Part shown: one piece after another, positions 18,752-28,334 of the stretch
How the letters are laid out: every line of letters begins with the position of its first letter
How positions within the stretch are numbered: the stretch's first letter is position 1
From: Paraimprobicoccus trichonymphae
GTDB taxonomy: Bacteria; Bacillota; Clostridia; Oscillospirales; Acutalibacteraceae
Direction: 5' to 3'
DNA length: 64,000 nt
Assembly (NCBI GenBank): GCA_036322875.1
Contig: AP027925.1
Location: 1 to 64,000 of the forward strand
Position numbers and translations under genes: made by a program
Notes under the pieces: generated by a model
Database searches by the model: none
What the model saw: only the letters and a program-made list of their open reading frames with translations
What the model was told of the DNA's origin: nothing

Positions 18752-21700
18752 TTATATCAAAAACTTACTTACATTTGTTATCGTATTTATTTGTTTTTTA
18801 GTTGGAAATATTTCAAATTTATTAATATTTTTTACTTCTATTAAATCTTTTTTTTCGCATCCGCAAATAGATTTATAACTACAAAAATCACAAGATTTTA
18901 TTTTATTTTCGAAGTTTTTATCATTTAGAATCACAGGAGAAGAATTTATTTTACCATCTCTAAGTTCTGAAATCATATGAATTATTTTTTCTTTTACTTT
19001 TTCAAAAATATAATCAATATTTTCTTTACTTATCAAACTTTCGTTATCCATTTTTGAAGAAATAGGAATAAAAATATTTTGAACTAAACTTTCCATACCT
19101 CTTATAATTTCTAGATTATTTAAAATAATACCATCCATTTTCAAACATTTTTTTATTTTTAATTCTAATTTCGATTTATCTTTTATTTTTTCATTTTCAA
19201 TACTAGGTCTAATAATTGACATATATAAAATGCCAGCTGGTTCCATATTTTTATATTTATTATCTTCAAGAATTGCCATTAAATATAAAAACATTTGCAA
19301 ATTTAATCCATATAAAACACCAGATAATTTAAAATCTTTTTTACTAGTTTTGTAATCTATAATTCTTACATATTTTTTATCTTTTAGTTCCATAATATCT
19401 GCACGATCAATTTTACCTGAAATTTCTATAATAAAATTTTCAATTTCATTTATTTCTAAAGGTTCTATATCACCAGAATTACAAATTTTCAATTCTTGAC
19501 CTATGGACTTAAATTTACTTTGAGACATTTCTTCTTTCAAGTATTTTATTATTATTTCTATAATATCTAGACATTTCAGAATTTGATGTTTGAATCTCTC
19601 AGATTTATTATCAAAACCTCCTAAATTTTTATCTATATATTCATCAGCAATATTTACAATTTCTTTTCTAATTTTTTCATTATCCAGTTTTAATATGTTA
19701 TTCTTGTAGATTTTTTCAAGCAAAAAATGCATAAAATTACCATATTCTAATTTGTTAAATTTATCAGTTTTTCTCTCTTTTATATTTAATAAATATTTGC
19801 AGAAAAACTGAAATTTACATATATAAAATTTTTCTATTTGAGATGCAGATATATGCATTTTATTTCCGATCAATTTTTTAGCATTGTTTTTATCTTTGAA
19901 TTCTAAATTTCGTTCTTTTGAAACTTCATTTAATGTTTCTAGTTTATTTTTATAATTTAAATTGTTATTAAAATAATATTTTAAATTATAGAAAAATTCA
20001 GAATTATTATTAAAATTTTTAGACAAAAACTCAAAGCTTGGAGATTCGGCCCAAACCAAATCTTCTAAATTTTGACTATAATAATCAACAGTATTTATAT
20101 TAATAAAAATTTTTTTAATTTCTTTTATTAATTCAGAATTTAAATTTTCAGAGCCAGAAACATTTAAATTATGGTAAGTCAAATATAATTTTTCAGAGCA
20201 ACTTGTCACAGCTAAATAAGCTAAAAATCTTTCAAAGACATCTTTTTCTTCTAAAGTATCATTCATATTTAAACCTAATTTAATTAATTTTTTTCTTTCT
20301 GAATCATTAAAAACTCCAGCTTGATCAAAAACTTTAGGAAATTTTTTGTCTATTAACCCTATTACAAATGAAATTTTAGGATTAGAAATTTTGCTTCTTT
20401 CTATAGAGCAAACTTTAACTTCATCTAAATTTTGTGGTACAAAAGAAATATCATTTGAATTTATGACTATGCTTAATAAATTTGAAAATTTCTTCAAAGA
20501 GATTTTTTTATCCTTTAAAATGCTCGACATTTCATCCAGCGAATTAATTAAGATGTTCCAGGTTTTGGATATTTCTTCAGCTGACAAATTATAGTTTTTG
20601 TTTAGCAAATCTTCGCAAAAATTTTGTATGTTTTTTTGAATATTTATTTCTTCTAAAAATTTATATAAATAAAAACAAATTTTATCATTGGTTTGATTAG
20701 TAATATTTTTTTTCAAATTTTCTAACGGTTTTATAATTTTTTCTCTTAAAATATTTAAATTTTCCAAAAATTCTTTATCTGAATTTTCAAATTTTTCAGA
20801 AAAGCCATTTGGATTCTGATAAAAATCTTTTAGCCAATCATTTCCATTAATATCCCAAAGTAAAATATAATTTTCTAAATTTGAAACTTCTTCTATACTT
20901 AAATTCACTAACCCAGTTTTTAAATATTTTAAAATATAACTAGAATCAAAATTAAATCTTATAATACTCAAAACAAAAAAAACTAGTTTTAATAAATTAT
21001 TATTTGTTAATTTTTTAGGACTGTCTATAAAAAAATTTATATTATAATTTTCAAAAGTGTTTTTTAAAATAAATTTATATTCTTCGATGTTTCTAGTAAT
21101 TACAGTAAAATCTTTATATCTATGATTTTTTTTAAAAACCAATTTTTTTATTTCTCTCGCTATAAAATCACATTCATCATAAATATCAAAAGCTCTGTAT
21201 ATTTCTATATTATTCAAATTTTTAATATATTTAAATTTGATATTACTAAAGAAATTTTTCTCTAAAAAAACCAATTCTGAATTTTTAAACCTAATACTAT
21301 TATTTAACAAAATTTCATTTATTTTTATATTATTTTTTTTAGATAATTTTATTAAATTATTTATATTTTTATAAACACTAGAAAATAAGTTTGTTGTTTC
21401 AGAATTTAAATAATTTGCATCAGAACAAAAAGTTATATACATATCTTTAGACTGAATTAAAAAAATTTCCAAAATATTTAATTGTTGCAGTGTAAAACCA
21501 TGAAAAGAATCGACAAAAATTATATAGTTTTTGAATAATTTATATTTATTTATTAATTCTGTTAAACTATTTAAATTTTCTAAAGGATCTGAAAATTTTT
21601 CTGAAACTAATTTTTCGTAACATTCTAAAATCAATTTTGTCTCTAAAATTTTCTGCTTAAAAATATCATTTTCTAATTTTTCGCAAATGTTTTCTATATT

Positions 21701-22102
21701 TTTAAAAGAAATTTTACAAGATTTAAATTCTTTCAAAATATCCACCATGGTATTTATGTTATCAATGTCATCGCTTTTAGAATAAACCATCAAATTGGAC
21801 TTTAAATTGTCAATAGCAATACTCATAATCAAATTTCTAGAACTATCAGTGAGTTTATTTTTAAATAAATTTCCAACTTTTCTAAAAACACTTTCTAATA
21901 ATCTTGTAAAACTTAAAACTTCTACAAATTTAAAATTGTTTTCTCCTAAAAAATACAATAGTTCTCTTTCAGTATCAAAAGATGTCTGTTCGGGAACTAA
22001 ATAAATAACTTTTTTGTTATCTAAATTAATTTTTTCTTTTAAAATGCTTTTTATTTTATAGGTCTTTCCGTACCCAGATTTACCTAGTATTAAATTTAAA
22101 AT
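18752..22102 (-). CDS. addB: ATP-dependent exonuclease subunit B (AddB)
   Basis: About 1116 aa, near the usual length for AddB, the RecB-nuclease-bearing subunit of the AddAB double-strand-break repair enzyme. The P-loop GKSGYGKT is in frame upstream of the first canonical start (TTG 21958), followed by VIYLVPEQTSFDTEREL. The nuclease motif (RIIDYKTSKK) and the four iron-sulfur cysteines (FYICKFQF, then CDFCSYKSIC) are intact. No AUG, GUG or UUG exists before the P-loop; the frame opens after TGA at 22109-22111, and ATT 22102 gives the family-like beginning LNLILGKSG. The last few residues are altered by intron debris. AddA is not in the window. Confidence 0.85.
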   Translation of the reverse strand: MLNLILGKSGYGKTYKIKSILKEKINLDNKKVIYLVPEQTSFDTERELLYFLGENNFKFVEVLSFTRLLESVFRKVGNLFKNKLTDSSRNLIMSIAIDNLKSNLMVYSKSDDIDNINTMVDILKEFKSCKISFKNIENICEKLENDIFKQKILETKLILECYEKLVSEKFSDPLENLNSLTELINKYKLFKNYIIFVDSFHGFTLQQLNILEIFLIQSKDMYITFCSDANYLNSETTNLFSSVYKNINNLIKLSKKNNIKINEILLNNSIRFKNSELVFLEKNFFSNIKFKYIKNLNNIEIYRAFDIYDECDFIAREIKKLVFKKNHRYKDFTVITRNIEEYKFILKNTFENYNINFFIDSPKKLTNNNLLKLVFFVLSIIRFNFDSSYILKYLKTGLVNLSIEEVSNLENYILLWDINGNDWLKDFYQNPNGFSEKFENSDKEFLENLNILREKIIKPLENLKKNITNQTNDKICFYLYKFLEEINIQKNIQNFCEDLLNKNYNLSAEEISKTWNILINSLDEMSSILKDKKISLKKFSNLLSIVINSNDISFVPQNLDEVKVCSIERSKISNPKISFVIGLIDKKFPKVFDQAGVFNDSERKKLIKLGLNMNDTLEEKDVFERFLAYLAVTSCSEKLYLTYHNLNVSGSENLNSELIKEIKKIFININTVDYYSQNLEDLVWAESPSFEFLSKNFNNNSEFFYNLKYYFNNNLNYKNKLETLNEVSKERNLEFKDKNNAKKLIGNKMHISASQIEKFYICKFQFFCKYLLNIKERKTDKFNKLEYGNFMHFLLEKIYKNNILKLDNEKIRKEIVNIADEYIDKNLGGFDNKSERFKHQILKCLDIIEIIIKYLKEEMSQSKFKSIGQELKICNSGDIEPLEINEIENFIIEISGKIDRADIMELKDKKYVRIIDYKTSKKDFKLSGVLYGLNLQMFLYLMAILEDNKYKNMEPAGILYMSIIRPSIENEKIKDKSKLELKIKKCLKMDGIILNNLEIIRGMESLVQNIFIPISSKMDNESLISKENIDYIFEKVKEKIIHMISELRDGKINSSPVILNDKNFENKIKSCDFCSYKSICGCEKKDLIEVKNINKFEIFPTKKQINTITNVSKFLI

Positions 22103-22318
22103 TTTTAATCAAATCACTTTTATAATCTTGGACATTTAAATTATAACATTTTGGCTTTCAATAATACAGAAGTTTTATAAAAAATAGAAATCACAAAACA
22201 ATTTAAGGACAAAATAGGCCAAATGAATCTATAATAATTTAAAAATTTTGATAAACAGATTTATCCTTTTTATATACATATTCTATAATAATTTTAATTA
22301 ATTAATCAATAAAAAACG

Positions 22319-22387
22319 TTGATTTTTGTAAAAAACACACTATAATAATAGAATATCATTATTAGGAATTAATTTAAATTATGGTGA
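22319..22387 (+). promoter_or_regulatory. Family A promoter and leader hairpin (decayed member)
   Basis: TTGATT at 22319-22324 and TATAAT at 22341-22346 with 16-base spacing. Downstream TCATTAT (22356-22362) can pair with ATGGTGA (22381-22387), using two G-U pairs, at the same place as the perfect hairpin at 42445-42477. Confidence 0.6.
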
Positions 22388-22415
22388 ACAATAAAAAAAG
22401 CAGGAGAGGAAAGTA

Positions 22416-22980
22416 TTGTTTAATATAAAAAATAAATAAAATTTTAGCAGGAAGTTTGGCTTTGGGTTTAAGTTTTGTAGGTCGCAATTTTAAAGCAGTG
22501 GAAACCAAATCACATGGGATTTCAGAGTGGGTAAAGCTTAACCTTGTGAAAAGTGTATTTACCGTTCTAGTACCGTTTGTGGCGGAAAGTTTAGTTTACG
22601 GTGGCCACAAATTTTGTAAGCATTTACAGAGTAAAAATAAAAACACAGATTAAATGCATCATATAAATGAATTACACGATGAAGATTTTTGTACAAAAAT
22701 GAGTGTACATATTACAGAAAAGATCAATTAGGCAAGGTTATCGAAATTAGAACAAATGGTACCTAGACGTTATTATTATGAAAAAACATTTATATATGGT
22801 GCTGTGGGATGGCATTATGGTGATTTTTTTATAGAAGCAAAAGGAAGAGAAATGTTTTTTATGCAACAAGATTTTATCCTGAACCAAATTCAAATGTTGA
22901 TTATATAAAAACTTACGAAAAATTTAATAATGTTTCCTTTGATTGTTATTATTTAAACAAAAAAATATAAAGAAATATCC
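22416..22980 (+). pseudogene. Surface-protein family A, decayed member
   Basis: The leader and start match the intact gene at 42504, but an extra base after TTGTTTAATA puts the start in the wrong frame. From 22441 the family sequence resumes (LALGLSFVGRNFKAVETK) with the lipobox-like Cys changed to Arg, a hydrophobic stretch, and a stop at 22651. Further debris to about 22980 includes RRYYYEKTFIYGAVGWHYG and SNVDYIKTYEKFNNVS pieces in two frames. Not functional. Confidence 0.75.
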
Positions 22981-23222
22981 AATTAAACTGGTAAAATAAT
23001 CGTAAGATTTCCTTAGCTATTAAAATTAACAATTTTAAAAAAATTTTAATTAAAATAATAAATAACTGAAAATAAATAATTCTGATCTTTATTTTACTTT
23101 TATATATATATTCTATAATAATTTTAGTTAATTAATCAATAAGAAAACGTTGATATTTGTAAAAAAACATATTACAATACATAAAATATTATCATAAAAA
23201 ATCAGTTTTAGGAAAGGGAGAT

Positions 23223-23669
23223 ATGTTTAATAAAAGAATAAATAAAATTTTAGCAGAAAGTTTATCTTGGAGTTTAAATTCTGTAGGTTGTAATTTTAGA
23301 GCAGTGGAGATACCAAACAACATGGAATTTCAGAGTGGTTAAAGCTTAATCTTGTGAAAAGTGTACTTACCGTGTTCTAGCACTGTTTGTGGGGGAAGTT
23401 TAATTTGCGGTGGTCACAAACTTCATAAGCATGTTGTACAGAGTAAAAAAAAGTAATAAAACTTCTAATTTAGAAAAAAAGAAGAAGCAGCATCCAAATA
23501 TTTTTATAGCTTTGATGAAGCTAGTTCTAAAGAGGCTGATTCTTTGTATCTGATGCCGTCTGATTCGATAGATGTTTTTGTTGGAGAAATTATTGATATT
23601 AGTATTGATTACAAAGAAGCTAATTTAGCAGTTGATATCTACGACAACCGTAACCCTAAAAAACGGTGA
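23223..23669 (+). pseudogene. Surface-protein family A, decayed member
   Basis: It begins with ATG after GGGAGAT and reads FNKRINKILAESL, then SVGCNFRAVE as in the family, before shifting frame and stopping at about 23339. Further on, 23490-23667 has an open piece (ASSKEADSLYLMPSDSIDV, then IDYKEANLAVDIYD) not seen in the other members. The 3' part is cut by the IS remnant. Upstream, TTGATA and a degenerate -10 box are at 23150-23178. Confidence 0.7.
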
Positions 23670-24167
23670 AAAATTTGATATTTTGTTGCGTGCCTCTTTT
23701 TTTTACTTGAATATGATACTTTTTGTTTGTACTTCGGGGCTGTTCTTCAACCTCTAAGAGCAATATTTCAAAATTATTTTTTTCAATATTATCGGATTAA
23801 AACGTTCTTTAATCTCTTTTATCTTAAACTTTTTCGATTGTCTTAGCACATCTTCCACCCAAATTATATATTTGCATAGCGTTGATTTTGGTACTTCATA
23901 ATCTAAAGCCATATAGCGCATACTTCTGTATTCTCGCCAATATTCAAGTGCCATTTTAATCTGAGTTCCAACTGAAAGTCCCTTTCTTCCACCTTTTTTG
24001 TGTGTTGATTGATAATCTTCCTTTAAGATTTTCAGCATTTTTTCGAATAATTTTTTTGTGACGCATGTGATTAATTTGAAATTTTGGTCTTCTTATTTTT
24101 GTAATTTTTCATACTTATTCATTTGTTTATTTTGCCATTTTTTTGTTTTTGGACAGGTCTAATATAT
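23670..24167 (-). mobile_element. Truncated IS5-like element (second type)
   Basis: The right end TTAGACCTGTCCAAAAAC (complement of about 24148-24167) matches the end at 45045. The transposase N-terminal domain is open at 23754-24038 (LKILKEDYQSTHKKGGRKGL, then YWREYRSMRYMALDYEVPKS), an HTH_4 domain. The catalytic half is missing, and a stop lies in the first codons of the frame. The sequence is close to the copy at 44338-45045. Confidence 0.75.
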
Positions 24168-24470
24168 AAAAGTTGCAAGATTACACGAAAAAATAATCAA
24201 GATTTCCTGCATAAAAAATCAAGTAAGATAGCAAATTTTTACGATGCAGCAGTTGTAGAAAATATTAATATGTAAAGATATATCAAAATCTTTGGTGAGT
24301 CTGTTTCTGAAAACGTTTAAAGGATAAGGGAAAAAATTTGTTAAAATTTACAACAAAAAATCAGAACTTCTACCATCCGAAAGAACTTATGTTTGTGATG
24401 AATGCAGTTTTGTTTTAGATGGAGATGTAGGTATAGCAGTCAAAAATTTTTTATTATATAATAAACTGTA
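24168..24470 (+). pseudogene. IS605-family TnpB C-terminal remnant
   Basis: In changing frames this reads KVARLHEK, DFLHKKSSKIANFYDA, VVENINM, SKSLGESVSEN, GKKFVK, and CDECSFVLDGDVGIAVKNFL. That is the order of the RuvC-II region and zinc ribbon to RuvC-III end of TnpB. The first zinc-ribbon pair is eroded. Frameshifts and stops make it inactive. Confidence 0.7.
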
Positions 24471-24508
24471 TTTTCATAAATATAATTAATAAAAGTGAGG
24501 TTTTAAAT

Positions 24509-25522
24509 ATTATTAGAATTGGTATCAATGGCTTTGGAAGAATTGGAAGATTAGTTACAAGGATAGCTTTAGGAAATAAAAATTTTAAAATTATAGGAAT
24601 TAATGATCCATTTGTAAATTCAGAATATATGTCTTATATGCTTAAATATGATAGTGTACATGGTATTTTTAATAAAGATATAAAATTAGATGGTAATAAA
24701 ATTATAGTGGAAAATGAATTAATAAATATTTATTCAGAAAAAAAACCTGGTGATATACCTTGGGGTAATACAGGTACTGATTATATAATAGAATCTACAG
24801 GTGTATTTTGTACAAGCGAACTAGCATATTCTCATATTAAATCTGGGGCAAAAAAAGTCATAATTTCAGCACCAGCTAAAGATGAAGAAACACCAACTTT
24901 TGTTTGTGGTGTAAATTTAAATAAATATGAAAAAAATATGAATATAGTTTCAAATGCTTCGTGTACTACAAATTGTTTAGCTCCATTGGCAAAAGTAATA
25001 AATGATAATTTTAAAATATCCGAAGGTTTAATGACGACTATTCACGCAGTTACAAATACTCAAAAAACTGTAGATGCTCCTTCAATGAAAGATTGGCGTG
25101 GTGGTAGATCAAGTTTTAATAATATAATACCAAGTTCCACGGGTGCAGCAAAAGCCTGTGCTTTAGTAATACCGGAACTAAAAAATAAACTAACTGGTAT
25201 GTCTTTTAGAGTCCCTGTTTTGGACGTTTCGGTTGTGGATTTAACTTGCAAACTAGAAAAATTTACTAATTATGAAGAAATTTGTCAAGTAATAAAAAAA
25301 GCTTCAGAGAAAGATATGTTAGGAATATTAGGCTACACTGAAGACAATGTTGTTTCTTCAGACTTTTTTTCTGATCCTAGAACTTCAATTTTTGACTCCA
25401 AAGCTGGTATTATGTTGAATCCTAATTTTGTAAAATTAGTTTCCTGGTACGATAATGAATGGGGCTACAGCAATAAAATTTTAGATTTAATATACTATAT
25501 GAATAAAATAGATAATATTTAA
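24509..25522 (+). CDS. gapA: Glyceraldehyde-3-phosphate dehydrogenase, AUU start
   Basis: A full-length GAPDH of 337 aa, catalysing NAD-dependent oxidation of glyceraldehyde-3-phosphate. The Rossmann start IRIGINGFGRIGRLVTR, the catalytic Cys152 in SNASCTTNCLAP, SSTGAAKA, FRVPV and SWYDNEWGYS are all present. The first canonical start is at 24629, which would remove the NAD-binding motif. In frame, only ATT ATT AGA precedes it. ATT 24509 lies 8 bases after GTGAGG (24495-24500) and restores the exact family N-terminus, so initiation at AUU is inferred. Glycolysis depends on it, so it is unlikely to be dead. Confidence 0.93.
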   Translation: MIRIGINGFGRIGRLVTRIALGNKNFKIIGINDPFVNSEYMSYMLKYDSVHGIFNKDIKLDGNKIIVENELINIYSEKKPGDIPWGNTGTDYIIESTGVFCTSELAYSHIKSGAKKVIISAPAKDEETPTFVCGVNLNKYEKNMNIVSNASCTTNCLAPLAKVINDNFKISEGLMTTIHAVTNTQKTVDAPSMKDWRGGRSSFNNIIPSSTGAAKACALVIPELKNKLTGMSFRVPVLDVSVVDLTCKLEKFTNYEEICQVIKKASEKDMLGILGYTEDNVVSSDFFSDPRTSIFDSKAGIMLNPNFVKLVSWYDNEWGYSNKILDLIYYMNKIDNI

Positions 25523-25895
25523 TTTTTACTGTATTTCTAAGATTTTTGACAGTTAACGAATCATAAATTAATAACAAAATAAGTAAGTATTATTTTTTAA
25601 ATAATAAATTGGTGCACAGTTTTATGAATTTAATCATGAATTAGCGGCAAAAAATTTTCATATAAAATTTTTTACTTGTACAAATAAAATTAAATTTGTT
25701 AATTATGAAGCTTGAGAAGCAAAAAATATTACAAAAATGAACTCTCTAGACATTGGTTGTGAGAGGACTATGTAAGTTTTGTGTTGAATGTCTTTGTTTT
25801 TATTTATTATTTATAGAGTTTATACCTTTTTCAATAGCACGATAAAAACTATTAATATCGTTTTTAGTATTTAAATTTAGCTGTTCTAGTTTTTT
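25523..25895. other. Spacer between gapA and a convergent gene
   Basis: No gene or clear terminator is seen; AT-rich with stops in all frames. Confidence 0.4.
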
Positions 25896-26261
25896 TTAGG
25901 CTTTAATTCTATCAAAAAATTTTATTTCCATAGAGCCATCTTTTGGTTTTTTTATCTCAGAAATATTAAATAAATCCATTTCTTTTAAAGTGTCGAAATT
26001 TATTTTTTCTAAATACAGCAATTTTATAGCATCAGTTATATTTCCAAAAGCTAATCTTTCGTAACCTATACATGCCTTATACAACAAATTTTTCTTTTTT
26101 TCATTATATAAATTTTCTATTTCTTTTTTTATTGACTCATTTGATAAAAATAAAATACCAAAATTGTTTCTATAACCAGCTAAATTGCAAGCTTCTTTTA
26201 AATTTTCAGTGTTGACAAAATGAAAACAAAAGTCTTTTTCCTTTTTAGAGAGCTCTTTTAT
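25896..26261 (-). CDS. Phage terminase small subunit-like protein, AUA start
   Basis: A 121 aa protein. The first 30 residues (KELSKKEKDFCFHFVNTENL followed by KEACNLAGYRN) match the conserved start of Terminase_2 proteins, which bind packaging sites in phage DNA. The rest is helical, with IEKKNLLYKAC-like and FGNITDAIKLLY segments. No canonical start exists for this N-terminus. ATA 26261 lies 8 bases after AAAAGGAG (26270-26277), so AUA is the inferred start; the TTG at 26087 would remove the domain. No terminase large subunit or other head gene is in the window. It may be a domesticated remnant. Confidence 0.55.
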   Translation of the reverse strand: MKELSKKEKDFCFHFVNTENLKEACNLAGYRNNFGILFLSNESIKKEIENLYNEKKKNLLYKACIGYERLAFGNITDAIKLLYLEKINFDTLKEMDLFNISEIKKPKDGSMEIKFFDRIKA

Positions 26262-26791
26262 AAAAAAATCTCCTTTTCATAATAAATCTTCTAAAATATA
26301 TGATTCGAAAAAAAAAATATTATTTTAAATAATTTTTTGAAACGAACCATTCATTACAGCGCATACTATTATTTTTTATCAATATTTTTACGATTCATCC
26401 GCTAAAATAAATATTTAGCGGTTTTTTCGCGAATTTATATAAATATAATTAGCTTATTTATCTAAAAACACAGATTTTTGACTGGTTTTTTGTATATGTA
26501 ATTTAATTTTTCAAGTTTTTTTGCAACAAATAAATCTTGATATTTTTATTTTTTCAATTATGCCATCCATTGACCTTAAATTTTATTATACTATTATTTT
26601 ATTCATACTATCTGTGACAATTTTTATGCTCATAATTTAATAATAAATTTAATATTATTTTCTTGAAGTGTTTTTATTATATAATATTATTAAAATTAAA
26701 TATATGTAAATTACTTAATTGTTTTGCGTATTTATCAATGTATAAAACATAATAATTTTAAATTTAATTTAAAATTTGATAGAATAATAAT
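26262..26791. other. Spacer upstream of ruvX with palindromic repeat
   Basis: Apart from the repeat at 26362-26446, no gene is seen. A run of AT-rich sequence precedes ruvX without a clear promoter or Shine-Dalgarno. Confidence 0.5.
26362..26446 (+). repeat. Palindromic interspersed repeat
   Basis: A perfect 8-base stem, CCGCTAAA/TTTAGCGG (26399-26421), followed by TTTTTTCGCGAATTTATAT. The left flank matches 16610-16663; the right flank matches 11700-11742 in reverse. It resembles a terminator but occurs away from gene ends, so I call it a repeat. Confidence 0.65.
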
Positions 26792-27214
26792 ATGATAATT
26801 TTATCTATAGATTTTGGAACTTCAAGGACTGGATTGGCCATGTGCGATAATCAAGAGCTCTTAGCTTATCCATTGAGAACAATTTTCGAAAAAAATGAAT
26901 TAACACTTTCTATAAAAATTTCAAAAATAATCAGTAAAAATTCTGTAGATTTAATAGTCGTGGGTTTGCCCAAAAATATGAACGGTTCTATTGGAAAAAG
27001 CGTTAACAAAATTTTAGAATTTTCTGAAATTTTAAAAAAATTTACTGATAAAAAAATTATTTTTTGGGACGAAAGAAATACTACCAATCTAGCCTTACAT
27101 TATTTAAATAAAACTAATACCAGAAATAAAAAAAGAAAAAAAATCTTGGATACAGTAGTGGCAGTCATAATTTTGGAAGAATATTTAAGATTTAAAAATA
27201 AAGATAATTTATGA
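26792..27214 (+). CDS. ruvX: Holliday junction resolvase-like RuvX (YqgF)
   Basis: A 140 aa RNase H-fold protein, the usual length. Motifs are LSIDFGTSRTGLAM at the N-terminus (first acidic residue), VVGLPKNMNGS in the middle, and FWDERNTT towards the end; the last acidic residue lies in ILDTVVAVIILEEYL. The family is implicated in pre-16S rRNA 5' processing and recombination. The ATG has no evident Shine-Dalgarno. The next gene begins 30 bases downstream on the same strand. Confidence 0.9.
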   Translation: MIILSIDFGTSRTGLAMCDNQELLAYPLRTIFEKNELTLSIKISKIISKNSVDLIVVGLPKNMNGSIGKSVNKILEFSEILKKFTDKKIIFWDERNTTNLALHYLNKTNTRNKKRKKILDTVVAVIILEEYLRFKNKDNL

Positions 27215-27244
27215 TATAATAGTAAATTAAAAGGGGGTGAATTC

Positions 27245-28183
27245 TTGAGTTTATTATCTATTGTTGTTCCATGTTACAACGAACAGGAAATGATTTTGTT
27301 GTTTTACGAAAAAATTGTAGAAATTTTAAATCAAATAAAAAATTACATAAATTTTGAATTAATTTTTATTGATGATGGTTCAGAAGATAATACTTTGGAA
27401 CTAATAAAAAATATAAGCAACAAAGATTCAAATGTAAAATATGTTTCTTTTTCTAGAAATTTTGGAAAAGAATCTGCTATTTATGCAGGATTAAAAAAAT
27501 CTTTGGGAGACTATGTGGTTTTAATAGATGTAGATTTACAAGATCCCCCTGAATTGATAATAAAAATGTATGATTTAATAATCAACAGCAATTATGACTG
27601 TGTTGCTACAAGAAGAACTTCACGTAATGGTGAACCAGCTATAAGATCGTTTTTCGCAAGGTTGTTCTATAAAATAATCAATAAAATTTCAAAAGTTGGA
27701 ATAATAGATGGTGCAAGAGATTATAGGTTTATGACCAGAAAAATGGTTGATTCTATTTTAAATTTAAAAGAATATAATCGGTTTTCAAAAGGCATTTTCA
27801 GCTGGGTTGGATTCAAAACAAAATGGCTAGACTATAAGAATATAAAAAGGGCATCTGGAACTAGCAAATGGTCTTTCTGGAAATTACTGGTTTATTCTCT
27901 CGATGGAATAACAGCTTTTTCAACAGTTCCTTTGGCAATTGCTTCGATTTTAGGAATAATTTTGTGCTTTATTGCTTTTATATTTATATGTGTTATTATC
28001 GTAAAAACTCTTGTATGGGGCGAAGTAGTTGGCGGTTATCCAACTTTGATTTGCACTATTATTTTTTTAGGTGGAATTCAACTGTTTTGTATAGGGATCT
28101 TAGGACAATACATTTCTAAAATTTATTTAGAAACAAAGAGTAGACCCATTTACATAGTAAAAGAGGAAGATTCAATAAAGTAA
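27245..28183 (+). CDS. Family 2 glycosyltransferase, DPM1/GtrB-like
   Basis: A 312 aa membrane glycosyltransferase. The GT-A domain shows VVPCYNEQEM, FIDDGSEDNTL, SRNFGKESAI and the metal-binding LIDVDLQDPPE. Two C-terminal membrane helices lie at about 235-258 and 270-292. Such enzymes move a sugar from a nucleotide donor to a polyprenyl phosphate for later cell-envelope glycosylation. It starts at TTG 27245 after AAGGGGGTGA. The partner flippase could be the one at 8588, but they are far apart. Confidence 0.9.
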   Translation: MSLLSIVVPCYNEQEMILLFYEKIVEILNQIKNYINFELIFIDDGSEDNTLELIKNISNKDSNVKYVSFSRNFGKESAIYAGLKKSLGDYVVLIDVDLQDPPELIIKMYDLIINSNYDCVATRRTSRNGEPAIRSFFARLFYKIINKISKVGIIDGARDYRFMTRKMVDSILNLKEYNRFSKGIFSWVGFKTKWLDYKNIKRASGTSKWSFWKLLVYSLDGITAFSTVPLAIASILGIILCFIAFIFICVIIVKTLVWGEVVGGYPTLICTIIFLGGIQLFCIGILGQYISKIYLETKSRPIYIVKEEDSIK

Positions 28184-28334
28184 AAATTAGAGAAAAATTA
28201 AACAAAACAAGATGTAGCTTAATTTGATTTCAAAGTTAATTATCGAAATCTTCTTTTTCAGCTTCTTTTTCTACGCTTTTTGATGCTTTTTGATGCTTTT
28301 TCAAGCCTCATGTCATCTCTGTGTTGTTTTTCCA

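Noticed and set aside
26399..26421. Palindrome CCGCTAAA/TTTAGCGG followed by T's as a terminator
   Set aside because: It recurs with flanks at several spacer sites away from gene ends, so it is better explained as a repeat.
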